Notes: a model not told the origin generated them from the letters alone. A DNA stretch of 64,000 bases from Paenibacillus sp. MMS18-CY102 (GCF_009789195.1 NZ_WSTC01000014.1:62001-126000), one strand, 5' to 3'. Positions 17,702-25,904 are shown, counted from the stretch's first letter. Made by a program: numbers and translations.

Positions 17702-17743
17702 TGATAGCTAAGTGCTAGCGTTAGATCTAGCTCATAGCTATCA
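17702..17743. repeat. 42-bp interrupted palindrome between convergent genes
   Basis: TGATAGCTA-AGT-GCTAG, an 8-nt loop, then CTAGC-TCA-TAGCTATCA. Arms of 9 and 5 bp pair perfectly, with a small internal loop opposite AGT and TCA. There is no T-run on either strand, so it is not an ordinary terminator. It lies between the ends of the importer operon and thrS. Confidence 0.7.
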
Positions 17744-17794
17744 TGGCCGCCCGTAAAGCAAAACCATTATCCTCGATCCGATACGGGCAGCCTT

Positions 17795-19708
17795 CTAGCT
17801 GCGTTTCGAAATCTCATCCATCACTATGGCTGCGAACGCTGGAACAGCAAGCAGTCCAAGCTCTTCGCCGCTTCGTTTGCGGACCGAAACACTGCCGCTG
17901 CCCCGTTCATTCTCGCCAAGGATGAGCATATACGGCGTCTTCTCAAGCTGCGCCTCGCGAATTTTGTAGCCTAGCTTCTCGTTGCGATGGTTGACCTCGA
18001 CGCGAATGCCGGCTTCCTCAAGCTGCTTCTTCACGGCGTAGGCATCGTCAAGATAATGGTCGGATACCGGCAGCAGCTTCGCTTGAACGGGCGCGAGCCA
18101 TAGGGGGAAGGCCCCGGCATAATGCTCCGTTAAGATGCCGATGAATCGGTCGATGGAGCCATATACTGCACGATGGATAACAACTGGGCGATGCTTCAGG
18201 TTGTCTTCGCCGATGTAAGTGAGGTCGAATTTTTCCGGCATTTGAAAATCAAGCTGGATCGTTCCGCACTGCCAGCTGCGATTGAGCGCATCGAGGATAT
18301 GAAAATCGATTTTTGGCCCATAGAACGCGCCGTCTCCCTCGTTAAGCGTATACGCGATGCCGCGGCTGTCGAGCACGCTTTGCAGCGACTGCTCCGCCTG
18401 GTCCCACAGTGCTTCTGAACCCATATAATCGTCTGGGCGCGTAGACAGCTCGATTTTGTACGAAAAGCCGAATACGTCATAAATATGGCCGATTAGCTCA
18501 ATGACGCGGCCGATCTCTTCTTCGATCTGGCTCGGCAGCACGAACAGATGGGCATCATCTTGGCAGAACGTGCGAACGCGCATCATGCCGCTCAGCGCAC
18601 CGGAAAACTCATGGCGGTGCACTTGGCCGAACTCGGATAGCCGGATCGGCAGCTCGCGATAGGAGTGCCGGCTGTTTTTGTAGATGAGCATGTGCCCGGG
18701 ACAGTTCATCGGCTTCAGCGCAAATTTCGTCTCATCGACTTGTGTAAAATACATGTTGTCCTTGTAATGGTCCCAGTGTCCGGACTGCTCCCAGATCCGA
18801 TTGTTCATCATGAGCGGCGTGCGCACCTCTTCATATGCCCGGAGCCTTTGAATTTCGCGTGCGAAGCTCTCAAGCTCGTTGCGAATGGCCATGCCCTTCG
18901 GCAGGTAGAACGGCATGCCCGGCGCTTCCTCGGAAAACATGAACAAGCCAAGCTCTTTGCCGAGCTTGCGGTGATCGCGTTTTCTTGCCTCCTCAATCCT
19001 GTGCAAATGCTCATCCAGCTGCGCTTTCTTCGCGAAAGCCGTCCCATAAATGCGCTGCAGTACCTTGTTATTCGAATCTCCGCGCCAGTAGGCGCCCGCC
19101 ATATGAAGCAGCTTGAACGCTTTGATCCGCCCTGTGGAGGGAAGATGCGGACCTCTGCATAGATCGAAAAACTCGCCTTGCTCATAAATCGAGATAACCG
19201 CTTCCTCGGGCAAATCGCGAATTATTTCCAGCTTCAACGGCTCCTGGCATTCCTCGAATGCCCTTACGGCTTCCTCGCGGCTAACCGTGCGGCGGACGAT
19301 AGGGAGATTTTCGCCGATAATGTGGTTCATTTCGTACTCGATGGCCACCAAATCCTCGCTAGATAGCGGCTTGTCGATGTCGATATCGTAATAAAAGCCG
19401 TCCTCGATGACCGGCCCGATGCCGAGCTTCACGTTCTGGCCTGGGAATAATCGCTTGATCGCCTGCGCCATGACATGCGCCGTGCTATGCCGATGAATTT
19501 CGAGGCCCAGTTGGCTGTCCAACGTCACGATCTCAACCGTGCTGTCCTGCTCGATGGGGCGATTGAGGTCGACTAGCTCGTTGTTGAGCTTGCCTGCGAC
19601 CGCATTTTTGTACAAGTTGGCATTGATAGATAAAGCGATTTCTCCCACGGTTGTTCCTTGCGAATACCTCCTGATTGCGCCATCTGGCAACGTTACGTTG
19701 ATCTCCAT
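17795..19708 (-). CDS. thrS: Threonyl-tRNA synthetase
   Basis: This 637-residue class II synthetase charges tRNA-Thr. The N-terminal TGS domain is at about 1-62. The editing domain carries HRHSTAHVMAQAI and later HxxC-type residues. The catalytic core contains FALKPMNCPGHM with the zinc-binding Cys, MMRVRTFCQDDAHLF and CGTIQLDFQMPEKFDL. The C-terminal anticodon-binding domain begins near 535 (PVSDHYLDDAYAVKKQL). GGAGG lies before the ATG at 19708. A T-box leader lies upstream. Bacilli may have two such genes (thrS and thrZ); the sequence alone does not decide which this is. Confidence 0.97.
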   Translation of the reverse strand: MEINVTLPDGAIRRYSQGTTVGEIALSINANLYKNAVAGKLNNELVDLNRPIEQDSTVEIVTLDSQLGLEIHRHSTAHVMAQAIKRLFPGQNVKLGIGPVIEDGFYYDIDIDKPLSSEDLVAIEYEMNHIIGENLPIVRRTVSREEAVRAFEECQEPLKLEIIRDLPEEAVISIYEQGEFFDLCRGPHLPSTGRIKAFKLLHMAGAYWRGDSNNKVLQRIYGTAFAKKAQLDEHLHRIEEARKRDHRKLGKELGLFMFSEEAPGMPFYLPKGMAIRNELESFAREIQRLRAYEEVRTPLMMNNRIWEQSGHWDHYKDNMYFTQVDETKFALKPMNCPGHMLIYKNSRHSYRELPIRLSEFGQVHRHEFSGALSGMMRVRTFCQDDAHLFVLPSQIEEEIGRVIELIGHIYDVFGFSYKIELSTRPDDYMGSEALWDQAEQSLQSVLDSRGIAYTLNEGDGAFYGPKIDFHILDALNRSWQCGTIQLDFQMPEKFDLTYIGEDNLKHRPVVIHRAVYGSIDRFIGILTEHYAGAFPLWLAPVQAKLLPVSDHYLDDAYAVKKQLEEAGIRVEVNHRNEKLGYKIREAQLEKTPYMLILGENERGSGSVSVRKRSGEELGLLAVPAFAAIVMDEISKRS

Positions 19709-19744
19709 GCGTTTTCCTCCATTCTGAGCGTTTTGGTTGGCTGG

Positions 19745-19777
19745 GATGCGTTTTTTTTGAACGCAAAAAAACGCATC
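19745..19777 (-). repeat. Inverted repeat of the thrS terminator 3' arm
   Basis: 13-bp perfect arms (19745-19757 and 19765-19777; GATGCGTTTTTTT with AAAAAAACGCATC) surround a 7-nt loop. In the leader RNA the 5' arm is the 3' side of the T-box terminator plus its U-run, so the downstream arm can pair with the terminator arm after read-through. Confidence 0.75.
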
Positions 19778-20070
19778 TCGCCCGGAAAGGGACGAGTGCG
19801 TTCAGCTCGTGGTTCCACCCTAATTCATCCTCTAGCGCATGGCTTCTCGGCGAGAATCGCCGCGAAACTGCTGCTGCAAGGACCTTATTGGTATCCGCTA
19901 ACGGGGATTAGCCGGTGCCGTATACTGCCGCGATTCAACAATCGTCGGGTTCAACGCCACAGCTGCAAAGGGGTAACGCCACAACCGGTTACTGAAGAAG
20001 CTTTCAGCCAAGGCTTCTCTCTCTGGGCAGCGCGTGTCGGGCATCATGTCTTTGGTCATCGCTTGATTTG
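19765..20070 (-). promoter_or_regulatory. T-box riboswitch leader of thrS with terminator
   Basis: On the minus strand the classic T-box AGGGTGGAACCACG lies at 19821-19808. It is followed by a terminator stem AACGCACTCGTCCC / GGGCGAGATGCGTT (about 19802-19765) and a U-run. Upstream, the Stem I region shows AGAGAGAGAAGCC and other conserved purine patches. Uncharged tRNA-Thr is expected to stabilise the antiterminator and allow thrS transcription. A Thr ACC codon occurs in the Stem I region, but I could not assign the specifier loop with certainty. Confidence 0.9.
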
Positions 20071-20076
20071 TTCATC

Positions 20077-20106
20077 ATCTTACAGAAATCTCCTTCTGGA
20101 TGTCAA
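20077..20106 (-). promoter_or_regulatory. Sigma-A promoter of the thrS leader
   Basis: Minus-strand TTGACA (20106-20101), an 18-bp spacer and TAAGAT (20082-20077) place the start near 20070, just ahead of the T-box leader. Confidence 0.75.
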
Positions 20107-20255
20107 TAGGGATTTTTATGCAATGTGCTGCAACGTATCACACCGAGCTGTGCCACACCGCGCCTCGCATGGATTCACAGCACACTGCACCTTATCGTGC
20201 ATTCGCATGCATCCACAGCACACACTACACCATTCGCACCACTGAATCTAGCCGT
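20107..20255. other. Intergenic stretch without a recognisable gene
   Basis: Between the thrS promoter and the palindrome element I see no gene. There is a degenerate direct repeat (CACAGCACACTGCACC at 20176 and CACAGCACACACTACACC near 20214) and a TGCAATGTGCTGCAACG stretch at about 20119 that looks like two direct half-sites of the palindrome family. Confidence 0.5.
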
Positions 20256-20450
20256 GATTGCACTTCATGCAATGGCGTCCGCCAAGCTAGCGCCTAATCT
20301 AGCTCCCATTGCAGTTTGTGCAATTGAAAAGGTTAAAAGTAGCTCGAATCTAGCACGTAGGGATGTTTGCGAGAGCAGTCATTGCACAGCATGCAATAGC
20401 ATGGCTCTGAGCCATGCTTGAGGATTGTTTTCATTGCACAAACTGCAATC
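20256..20450. repeat. Four-palindrome element, copy 3
   Basis: Palindromes start at 20256, 20307, 20380 and 20432 (spacings 51, 73, 52): GATTGCACTTCATGCAATG, CATTGCAGTTTGTGCAATT, CATTGCACAGCATGCAATA and CATTGCACAAACTGCAATC. The reverse complement of the fourth matches the first at both ends, and GTTTG in site 2 becomes CAAAC in site 4, which shows the two-plus-two inverted layout. Linker 3 carries an 8-bp hairpin, GCATGGCT/AGCCATGC, and linker 1 carries AGCTAG/CTAGCT. Downstream, 20451-20646 has no recognisable gene. Confidence 0.88.
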
Positions 20451-20646
20451 ACGTGGTGAATAGGGGGATTGCAGTGAGAAGTGAGAGGGCGAGGTGTTGA
20501 GAAATGCTCTTTTTCGCCAAGAAATAAGGTTGCAAGAACTAGTAAATTATGCTAGTTTTCATGTTGATAGGTTCGATAGGCATGGGATGCTAGTCCAAAA
20601 GAACTGTCGCATAAAGGGCTGCGGTGAAAAGGAATTGCGGGGCAAA

Positions 20647-20682
20647 AAAGGCTGCAACGATTGCTCGCCGCAGCCTTTCTTC
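20647..20682 (-). terminator. Terminator of fabV
   Basis: On the minus strand AAGGCTGC pairs with GCAGCCTT across a 14-nt loop and runs into TTTTTTGCC. Confidence 0.75.
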
Positions 20683-20704
20683 TAAGCGTATTGAACGAAT
20701 GGCA

Positions 20705-21895
20705 TTAACGCAAGTTCGGAATGTCTACGTCCGCGTTTGCTTCCGCTTCGTAGTTGACGCCTTCGGTTTCGAAGCCGAACAGCTGGAAAAACTCGCGGCG
20801 GTAGCCTTCGAGATCAGACAGCTCGTACACGTTTTCCGTCGTCAAGTCTGCCCAAAGCTGGGACACTTCCGCTTGAACGTCTTCGCGCATTTCCCAATCG
20901 TCGATGCGGATGCGGCCACGCTCGTCGACAGCAGTTGGAGCGTCGCTATACAGGCGATCATTGAACAAACGGTACATTTGCTCGATGCAGCCTTCATGAA
21001 GCTCTTTTTCCTTCATGACCTTGTACAGTGCAGAGATGTACAGCGGAACGACTGGAATAGCGGAGCTGGATTGCGTAACAAGCGCTTTGTTGACCGAAAT
21101 GAACGAGCGTCCGCCCGTAGCGCTGAGCTTCTCATTAAGGCGCTGTGACGTTGCTTCGAGGTCGTCTTTCGCGCGGCCGATCGTGCCTTCCTTGTACACA
21201 GCATGCGTGATTTCCGGCCCGATGTACGAGTAAGCGACTGTCGTTGCGCCGTCAGCCAGCACGCCGGCTTGTTGCAGCTCGTCGATCCACATCGCCCAGT
21301 CTTCGCCGCCCATGACGCCGATCGTCTGGCGCAGCTCATCTTCGGTTGCAGGTTCAATCGTCGCCGTCGTGACTTCGCCGCTGTGGAAGTTAACCGTTTT
21401 GTTCGAATACGTTTCGCCAAGCGGCTTGATGACCGATGCGAACGTTTCGCCTGTTTTCGGATGCGTACGGCGCGGGGAAGCAACGCTATATACGACCAGG
21501 TCGATGTTGCCGAGCTCCGTGCGAATGAGGTCGATCGTTTTCGCTTTGATTTCGTCGGAGAAAGCGTCGCCGACGATGCTGTACGACTTGCGCCCCGCTG
21601 CTTGGGCAGCTTGCTCGAATGCGGCGGAATTGTACCAGCCTGCCGATGCAGTGCGCGCGCCTTCTGCCGCTTTGTCGAAGTAAACGCCTACGGTGTTAGC
21701 GCCGGAAGCAAATGATGCGACGATGCGCGACGCTAGGCCGTAGCCTGTTGATGCGCCGATAACGAGCACGTTGCGAGGGCCTTGGATGGCCGGTTGAGCT
21801 TGTACATATTCAATTTGGCGCTGGACTTGACGGGCGCAGCCATCTGGATGCGCAGTCGTGCAAATGAAGCCTCTTGTTTTAGGTTGAATGATCAT
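20705..21895 (-). CDS. fabV: FabV-type enoyl-ACP/trans-2-enoyl-CoA reductase
   Basis: This is 396 residues, close to the roughly 400 typical of FabV/TER. The NADH-binding GASTGYGLASRI (48-59) is near the N-terminus. The catalytic Tyr-x8-Lys pair is at Tyr234 and Lys243 (VYKEGTIGRAK), within SYIGPEITHAVYKEGTIGRAK-type family sequence. Other conserved blocks are VYFDKAAEGARTASAGWYN and YSVASPRRTHPKTGE. The enzyme reduces the enoyl intermediate of fatty-acid synthesis with NADH. FabV enzymes are known for triclosan tolerance. It is a single gene with its own terminator; an inverted repeat lies in its leader. Confidence 0.93.
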   Translation of the reverse strand: MIIQPKTRGFICTTAHPDGCARQVQRQIEYVQAQPAIQGPRNVLVIGASTGYGLASRIVASFASGANTVGVYFDKAAEGARTASAGWYNSAAFEQAAQAAGRKSYSIVGDAFSDEIKAKTIDLIRTELGNIDLVVYSVASPRRTHPKTGETFASVIKPLGETYSNKTVNFHSGEVTTATIEPATEDELRQTIGVMGGEDWAMWIDELQQAGVLADGATTVAYSYIGPEITHAVYKEGTIGRAKDDLEATSQRLNEKLSATGGRSFISVNKALVTQSSSAIPVVPLYISALYKVMKEKELHEGCIEQMYRLFNDRLYSDAPTAVDERGRIRIDDWEMREDVQAEVSQLWADLTTENVYELSDLEGYRREFFQLFGFETEGVNYEAEANADVDIPNLR

Positions 21896-21945
21896 AAGTA
21901 CGTCCTTTCTTTATACAGCTTGTAGGATGGATCACAATGCGTATA

Positions 21946-21979
21946 GTTCTGCCGGAGTGGTTGGCCTTAGGGGCAGAAC
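21946..21979 (-). promoter_or_regulatory. Stem-loop in the fabV leader
   Basis: GTTCTGCC pairs with GGGCAGAAC around an 18-nt loop, about 50 nt upstream of fabV. There is no U-run. It could be an RNA control hairpin or an operator; function unknown. Confidence 0.45.
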
Positions 21980-22126
21980 GAAAGTGCCGCTTTGTACAGA
22001 TTAGCATGACTGGGAAATTTACGCTAGTTCGGGCCGTCCCTGCGAGATTAGCAGGCATGAAGCGCGTTCATGGCGCATAGGATGGGGCAGTTAGCTGCCG
22101 GAATTAAGAAGGCGAGGGGATCTTAC

Positions 22127-23110
22127 ATGCAGGACAGAAGCGCAGGCAACGCCCAAGGGATTGATGTTTCGCATTATCAGGGCACGGTCAACTGGAGCGA
22201 GGTTAAAAGTGATGGGATTTCGTTTGCTTTCTTAAAAGCAAGCCAAGGAACCAGCTCACGGGATGCAACTTTTATCAACAACGCGAATGGTGCCCGAGCG
22301 GCAGGCGTTCTAATTGGCGCCTACCACTTCGTCAATGCTAAAACGACAGATGCGGCAGCTAAGGAAGCGGCAAATTTCGCCGATGCGATTGCTTCGGCAG
22401 GTGGAGCGGCAGCGTTCGAGCTTCCTCCGGTCATGGATTATGAGCAGGCAGATTCGAGCATGAGCAAGGGGGACATTAATGCGGTAGCGAAAGCGTTTCT
22501 GACGGAGACAGAGCGGCTGACCGGCGTTAAGCCGATCATCTATTCTGGCAGCAGTTTCGCAAACAATTTTGACGCTTCGATGGGCGCTTATGAGCTATGG
22601 GCAGCACGCTATAGCAGTTCTCCGCCTGCCGATACAGTGGCGTGGAGCAAGTGGACGTTCTGGCAGTACAGCGATGGTTCCGCAGGTGGCGTGCGGCCAG
22701 GCGGCGGCCGAGCGGTCGCAGGCATTGCTGGTCCGGTCGATTTGAATGAATACGCGGGCACGGAAGATGAGCTGCGCAAGGCCTACGCCCAAGATGGCGA
22801 GAACGGGGAGGATGATTCGATGACAGACGCAGAAAAACAGCAAATGCAGGATTTGGCGGATCGCGTGGCGGCGCTTGAGGAGCGTGTTAATATGTCGAGC
22901 AACCAGACGCCTCCTGCATGGGCCAATGATGCCATTATTGCGGCTAAAGGCGCAGGCCTTATTACGACTTCCAATGATAAGGGGCACGCCGAGCTGGTTA
23001 TGATTCAAATGCTGTACAACGCTGGGTTATGCAACGCTGAGCTGATCGCGTTCTTCCGCGGATTTAGCGCTGAGACAAAGGCGGCAATTGACGCGCTCGT
23101 CAAAGGCTGA
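22127..23110 (+). CDS. GH25 lysozyme (phage-endolysin type)
   Basis: This 327-residue muramidase has no signal peptide. The GH25 catalytic barrel covers about 9-210, with GIDVSHYQGTVNW (Asp13), ISFAFLKASQG, GAYHFVNA and PPVMDYEQAD (Asp104, Glu106), then KWTFWQYSDGSAGG. A coiled segment (DRVAALEERVN) and a helical C-terminal domain follow (TPPAWANDAIIAAKGAGLI), the latter resembling SLH- or binding-type helical modules. ATG 22127 has GAGGGG at the right distance; the frame from 22070 does not. No phage structural genes are nearby. It may be a domesticated lysis gene or a sporulation/autolysis enzyme. Confidence 0.88.
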   Translation: MQDRSAGNAQGIDVSHYQGTVNWSEVKSDGISFAFLKASQGTSSRDATFINNANGARAAGVLIGAYHFVNAKTTDAAAKEAANFADAIASAGGAAAFELPPVMDYEQADSSMSKGDINAVAKAFLTETERLTGVKPIIYSGSSFANNFDASMGAYELWAARYSSSPPADTVAWSKWTFWQYSDGSAGGVRPGGGRAVAGIAGPVDLNEYAGTEDELRKAYAQDGENGEDDSMTDAEKQQMQDLADRVAALEERVNMSSNQTPPAWANDAIIAAKGAGLITTSNDKGHAELVMIQMLYNAGLCNAELIAFFRGFSAETKAAIDALVKG

Positions 23111-23369
23111 ACATTGCTTGCAGTATCGACAGCGCTTACCGAGCCGTTCGCGGCGCAGTGGCAAGCGCTGTTGATGCAAATGCGCCATAAATTTCAAGAT
23201 TTCGACCTAAAAATATTCCGATAAGTATGCTATTATTATGGACGAGCCTATTTCTCCCTTGCCAGGATGTACAACTGGACAAGCAGAATTGCTGCCATTG
23301 TGAGCTTTAATCTGTGCTAGGAGAAACGCCAGAATCGAATATCGAAACATGAAGGAGCGAAAGTGAATC

Positions 23370-24308
23370 ATGACTAAAGTTCTTGTTTTCGGTCATAAAA
23401 ACCCGGACACGGATACGATTTGCTCGGCTATCGCTTATGCCGAACTGAAAAAACAGCTTGGCGTTGACGCTGAAGCAATTCGCCTTGGCGAAGTAAACGG
23501 CGAGACGCAATACGCGCTCGACCAATTCGGCATTCAAGCGCCGCGCCTTGTAGAAGCGGTTGCTGCTGAAGCGAAAGAAGTTATTCTCGTCGACCACAAC
23601 GAGCGCCAACAAAGCGCGAACGATATCGCAGACGTACGCGTTATCGAGGTTATCGACCATCACCGGATCGCTAACTTCGAGACGAGCGACCCGCTGTACT
23701 ACCGCGCTGAGCCAGTAGGCTGCACGGCGACGATTCTTAATAAAATTTACAAAGAAAAAGGCGTAGCGATTCCTAAGGAAATCGCAGGCCTGATGCTGTC
23801 GGCAATCATTTCCGATTCCCTGCTGTTCAAGTCGCCTACGTGCACGCAAGAAGACGTAGACGCAGCGAAAGAGCTAGCTGCTATTGCTGGCGTTGACGCA
23901 GACAGCTACGGTCTGGCAATGCTTAAAGCTGGCGCTGACCTGAGCGACAAATCGATCGCACAGCTGATCTCCCTCGATGCGAAAGAGTTCTCGATGGGCG
24001 GCTCCAAAGTTGAAATCGCGCAAGTTAACGCGGTTGACACGAACGACGTGCTTTCCCGCCAAGGCGAGCTCGAAGCTGCACTGAACACGATCATCGAAGA
24101 AAAAGGCCTCGACCTGTTCCTGTTCGTCGTAACGGACATCTTGACGAACGATTCGATCGGTCTGGCACTTGGCCGTTCCGCAAGCGTAGTCGAGCAGGCG
24201 TACAACGTGTCGCTGTCGAACAACACGGCAGTGCTCAAAGGCGTAGTTTCCCGCAAGAAACAAATCGTGCCGGTTCTGACCGATACGTTCAACAAGCTGC
24301 AAGCGTAA
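23370..24308 (+). CDS. ppaC: Manganese-dependent inorganic pyrophosphatase
   Basis: This 312-residue family II (DHH) pyrophosphatase hydrolyses PPi to phosphate in the cytoplasm. Metal-binding residues are visible as His9, Asp13 and Asp15 ([15 protein letters not shown]), Asp75 (VDHNERQQS) and Asp96-His97-His98 (VIDHHRI). The C-terminal DHHA2 domain holds the SRKKQIVP substrate motif. Codon choice is more biased than in neighbours, as expected for a highly expressed gene. AAGGAG precedes the ATG. The 259-bp upstream gap holds no clear gene. Confidence 0.96.
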   Translation: MTKVLVFGHKNPDTDTICSAIAYAELKKQLGVDAEAIRLGEVNGETQYALDQFGIQAPRLVEAVAAEAKEVILVDHNERQQSANDIADVRVIEVIDHHRIANFETSDPLYYRAEPVGCTATILNKIYKEKGVAIPKEIAGLMLSAIISDSLLFKSPTCTQEDVDAAKELAAIAGVDADSYGLAMLKAGADLSDKSIAQLISLDAKEFSMGGSKVEIAQVNAVDTNDVLSRQGELEAALNTIIEEKGLDLFLFVVTDILTNDSIGLALGRSASVVEQAYNVSLSNNTAVLKGVVSRKKQIVPVLTDTFNKLQA

Positions 24309-24340
24309 GCTAGCATCTTATCGGCTCAGCCGTTCATAAG

Positions 24341-24388
24341 GCTGCCCTACTCGCCATGGGTTCATGGCGTAGGGCGGCTTTTATTTTT
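24341..24388. terminator. Bidirectional terminator, ppaC and VOC gene
   Basis: GCTGCCCTACTCGCCATG pairs with CATGGCGTAGGGCGGC and runs into TTTTATTTTT, between convergent genes. Confidence 0.85.
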
Positions 24389-24391
24389 AGA

Positions 24392-24784
24392 TTAGCTAGT
24401 TTTATTGCCCGAACCAAAGCCAATGACATACCCATCCAAATCTTTGACCGAAAAGTCTTTCCAGACGCCCCAGCCATGCTCCGTTAATTGAAGTTCGGAA
24501 ACGATAATTGCCCCATTGGCCTTGAATTCGCCATATAACGCATCCAGCTCGGCATGGGTTTTGACATAAGCATACGTATTCCATGTGCCCTTGTTGGGTT
24601 TTACATCAGCGGGATCAGCAGCTTGAATTAACTTAAACCCTAACCCAAAATCGTCCCGGACGGCCCAATGCTCGTTCACTTCACAGCCTAATGCTTCTGC
24701 ATAATATTGCTTCGATTTTTCAACGTCGGATACTAACAGGACAGTCAGAGAGTTTTCAATTCTTGCTTTGATTGCATCGGCCAT
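24392..24784 (-). CDS. VOC/glyoxalase-superfamily protein
   Basis: This 130-residue single-domain VOC protein reads LTVLLVSDVEKSKQYYAEAL, then GLGFKLIQAADPADV, TYAYVKTHAELDALYGEF and FSVKDLDGYVIGFG. The pattern resembles bleomycin-resistance/glyoxalase-like folds that bind a metal or a small ligand. ATG 24784 has AGGAGG 7 nt upstream; the frame to 24877 does not. It diverges from a DeoR regulator at 24972 through a 187-bp gap. Function unknown beyond the fold. Confidence 0.85.
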   Translation of the reverse strand: MADAIKARIENSLTVLLVSDVEKSKQYYAEALGCEVNEHWAVRDDFGLGFKLIQAADPADVKPNKGTWNTYAYVKTHAELDALYGEFKANGAIIVSELQLTEHGWGVWKDFSVKDLDGYVIGFGSGNKTS

Positions 24785-24971
24785 CAGGAACGCCTCCTGT
24801 AACTTATGGAAAATTAATACACCGATATTGTACCGAATGTATGTTCGTCTGTAAAGGCGGGATTTAAAGCGGTCCATCGGCGTTTTGCAAAAGGATTGTT
24901 ATTTGCTATCGTTTATTATCGAATTTCGTTATAATATTCGTGACGACCATAGCAATCAGGAGGAACCCATC

Positions 24972-25748
24972 ATGTTCGCGCCTCATCGAAGAGAGCAAAT
25001 TTTACAGCTGTTGCAACAGCAAAAGCAGGTGATCGTAAAGGATCTGGCACTTCAGCTAAACGTGTCGGAAGGCACGCTCCGCGCTGATTTGCGCCAAATG
25101 GAGGAGGAGGGGCTGCTGGAACGCACGCATGGCGGGGCTGTCCCAGTTCGCGCGAAGAAGCCAGCCTTTCAAGATTTGCGCATGACGTCGCGAAGCGAAT
25201 TGAATGCCGAGCTGAAGCAGGCGATTGGGAAGAAAGCAGCAGAGCTGGTTCATCAGGGGCAATGCATTTTGCTGGATGCGAGCTCGACGGTGCTGGAGCT
25301 TGCCAAGGCGCTCGTCGATTGCGACTATTTGACCGTTGTAACCAATGGGGTAGAGGCAGCGCTTACGCTTAACCGCAATCCCCGCATTAACGTTATTCTT
25401 GTCGGCGGCGTGCTGCGTCCGGGCTCAGGTTCGGTTGAAGGTGTGCTTGGCCGGACGATATTGGAAGAAATTCATGCCGACCTTTTCTTCACCTCTTCGC
25501 TTGGATTTACCGTCGAGGAAGGAATGACGGACTTCAGCCTATACGAGGCGGAGCTTAAGAAGCTAATGGCCGCGAACGCAAGCAAAATCGTTGCTCTCCT
25601 CGATCATACGAAGCTTGGGAGGCGATCGATTGCGACGAGCGTGCAGACGCGAGCTGTCCATACGATCATTACGGATGAAGGGGCCGACCCTGCGTTCCTG
25701 CGGCAAATTACAGGAATCGAGCTGCTTGTTGCGGAGCCTGCCGAATAG
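24972..25748 (+). CDS. DeoR/GlpR-family regulator
   Basis: This 258-residue regulator has an N-terminal DeoR helix-turn-helix (REQILQLLQQQKQVIVKDLA, LNVSEGTLRADLRQMEEEGL, ERTHGGAVP) and a DeoRC sensor domain with LLDASSTVLELAKAL, VVTNGVEAA, VILVGGVLRPGSGS and the DHTKLGRRS phosphosugar-site motif. AGGAGG precedes ATG 24972. A terminator separates it from araL-araM, but the adjacency suggests it senses a sugar phosphate and controls them (inference). Confidence 0.9.
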   Translation: MFAPHRREQILQLLQQQKQVIVKDLALQLNVSEGTLRADLRQMEEEGLLERTHGGAVPVRAKKPAFQDLRMTSRSELNAELKQAIGKKAAELVHQGQCILLDASSTVLELAKALVDCDYLTVVTNGVEAALTLNRNPRINVILVGGVLRPGSGSVEGVLGRTILEEIHADLFFTSSLGFTVEEGMTDFSLYEAELKKLMAANASKIVALLDHTKLGRRSIATSVQTRAVHTIITDEGADPAFLRQITGIELLVAEPAE

Positions 25749-25770
25749 CAGCGTTTAATGGCATTAACTG

Positions 25771-25807
25771 AAAACATCCAACGATATTCGTTGGGTGTTT
25801 TTGTTTT
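25771..25807 (+). terminator. Terminator of the DeoR gene
   Basis: AACATCCAACGA pairs with TCGTTGGGTGTT around TAT, followed by TTTGTTTTG. It lies upstream of the chosen araL start. Confidence 0.85.
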
Positions 25808-25904
25808 GTTACGGCAACACCTGTCGATTCAATTGATAATGAATGAGAATGATAATAAAAATAAACAATCATTGACTTTCGAGCAGCGTGAGGCGGACAA
25901 TAAG

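Noticed and set aside
18665-19162. Long antisense frame inside thrS
   Set aside because: It is a shadow of the well-supported thrS gene, with no ribosome site and Arg/His-rich composition.
20119-20135. TGCAATGTGCTGCAACG near the thrS promoter as a fifth palindrome
   Set aside because: The two TGCAA half-sites are direct, not inverted, and the distance to 20256 fits none of the spacings.
23111-23369. Manganese riboswitch before the Mn-dependent pyrophosphatase gene
   Set aside because: Looked for the yybP-ykoY conserved loops; none recognised.
25837-25856. GATAATGAATGAGAATGAT as a Fur box before araL
   Set aside because: Match to the 7-1-7 Fur pattern is partial and AT-rich DNA makes it likely by chance.
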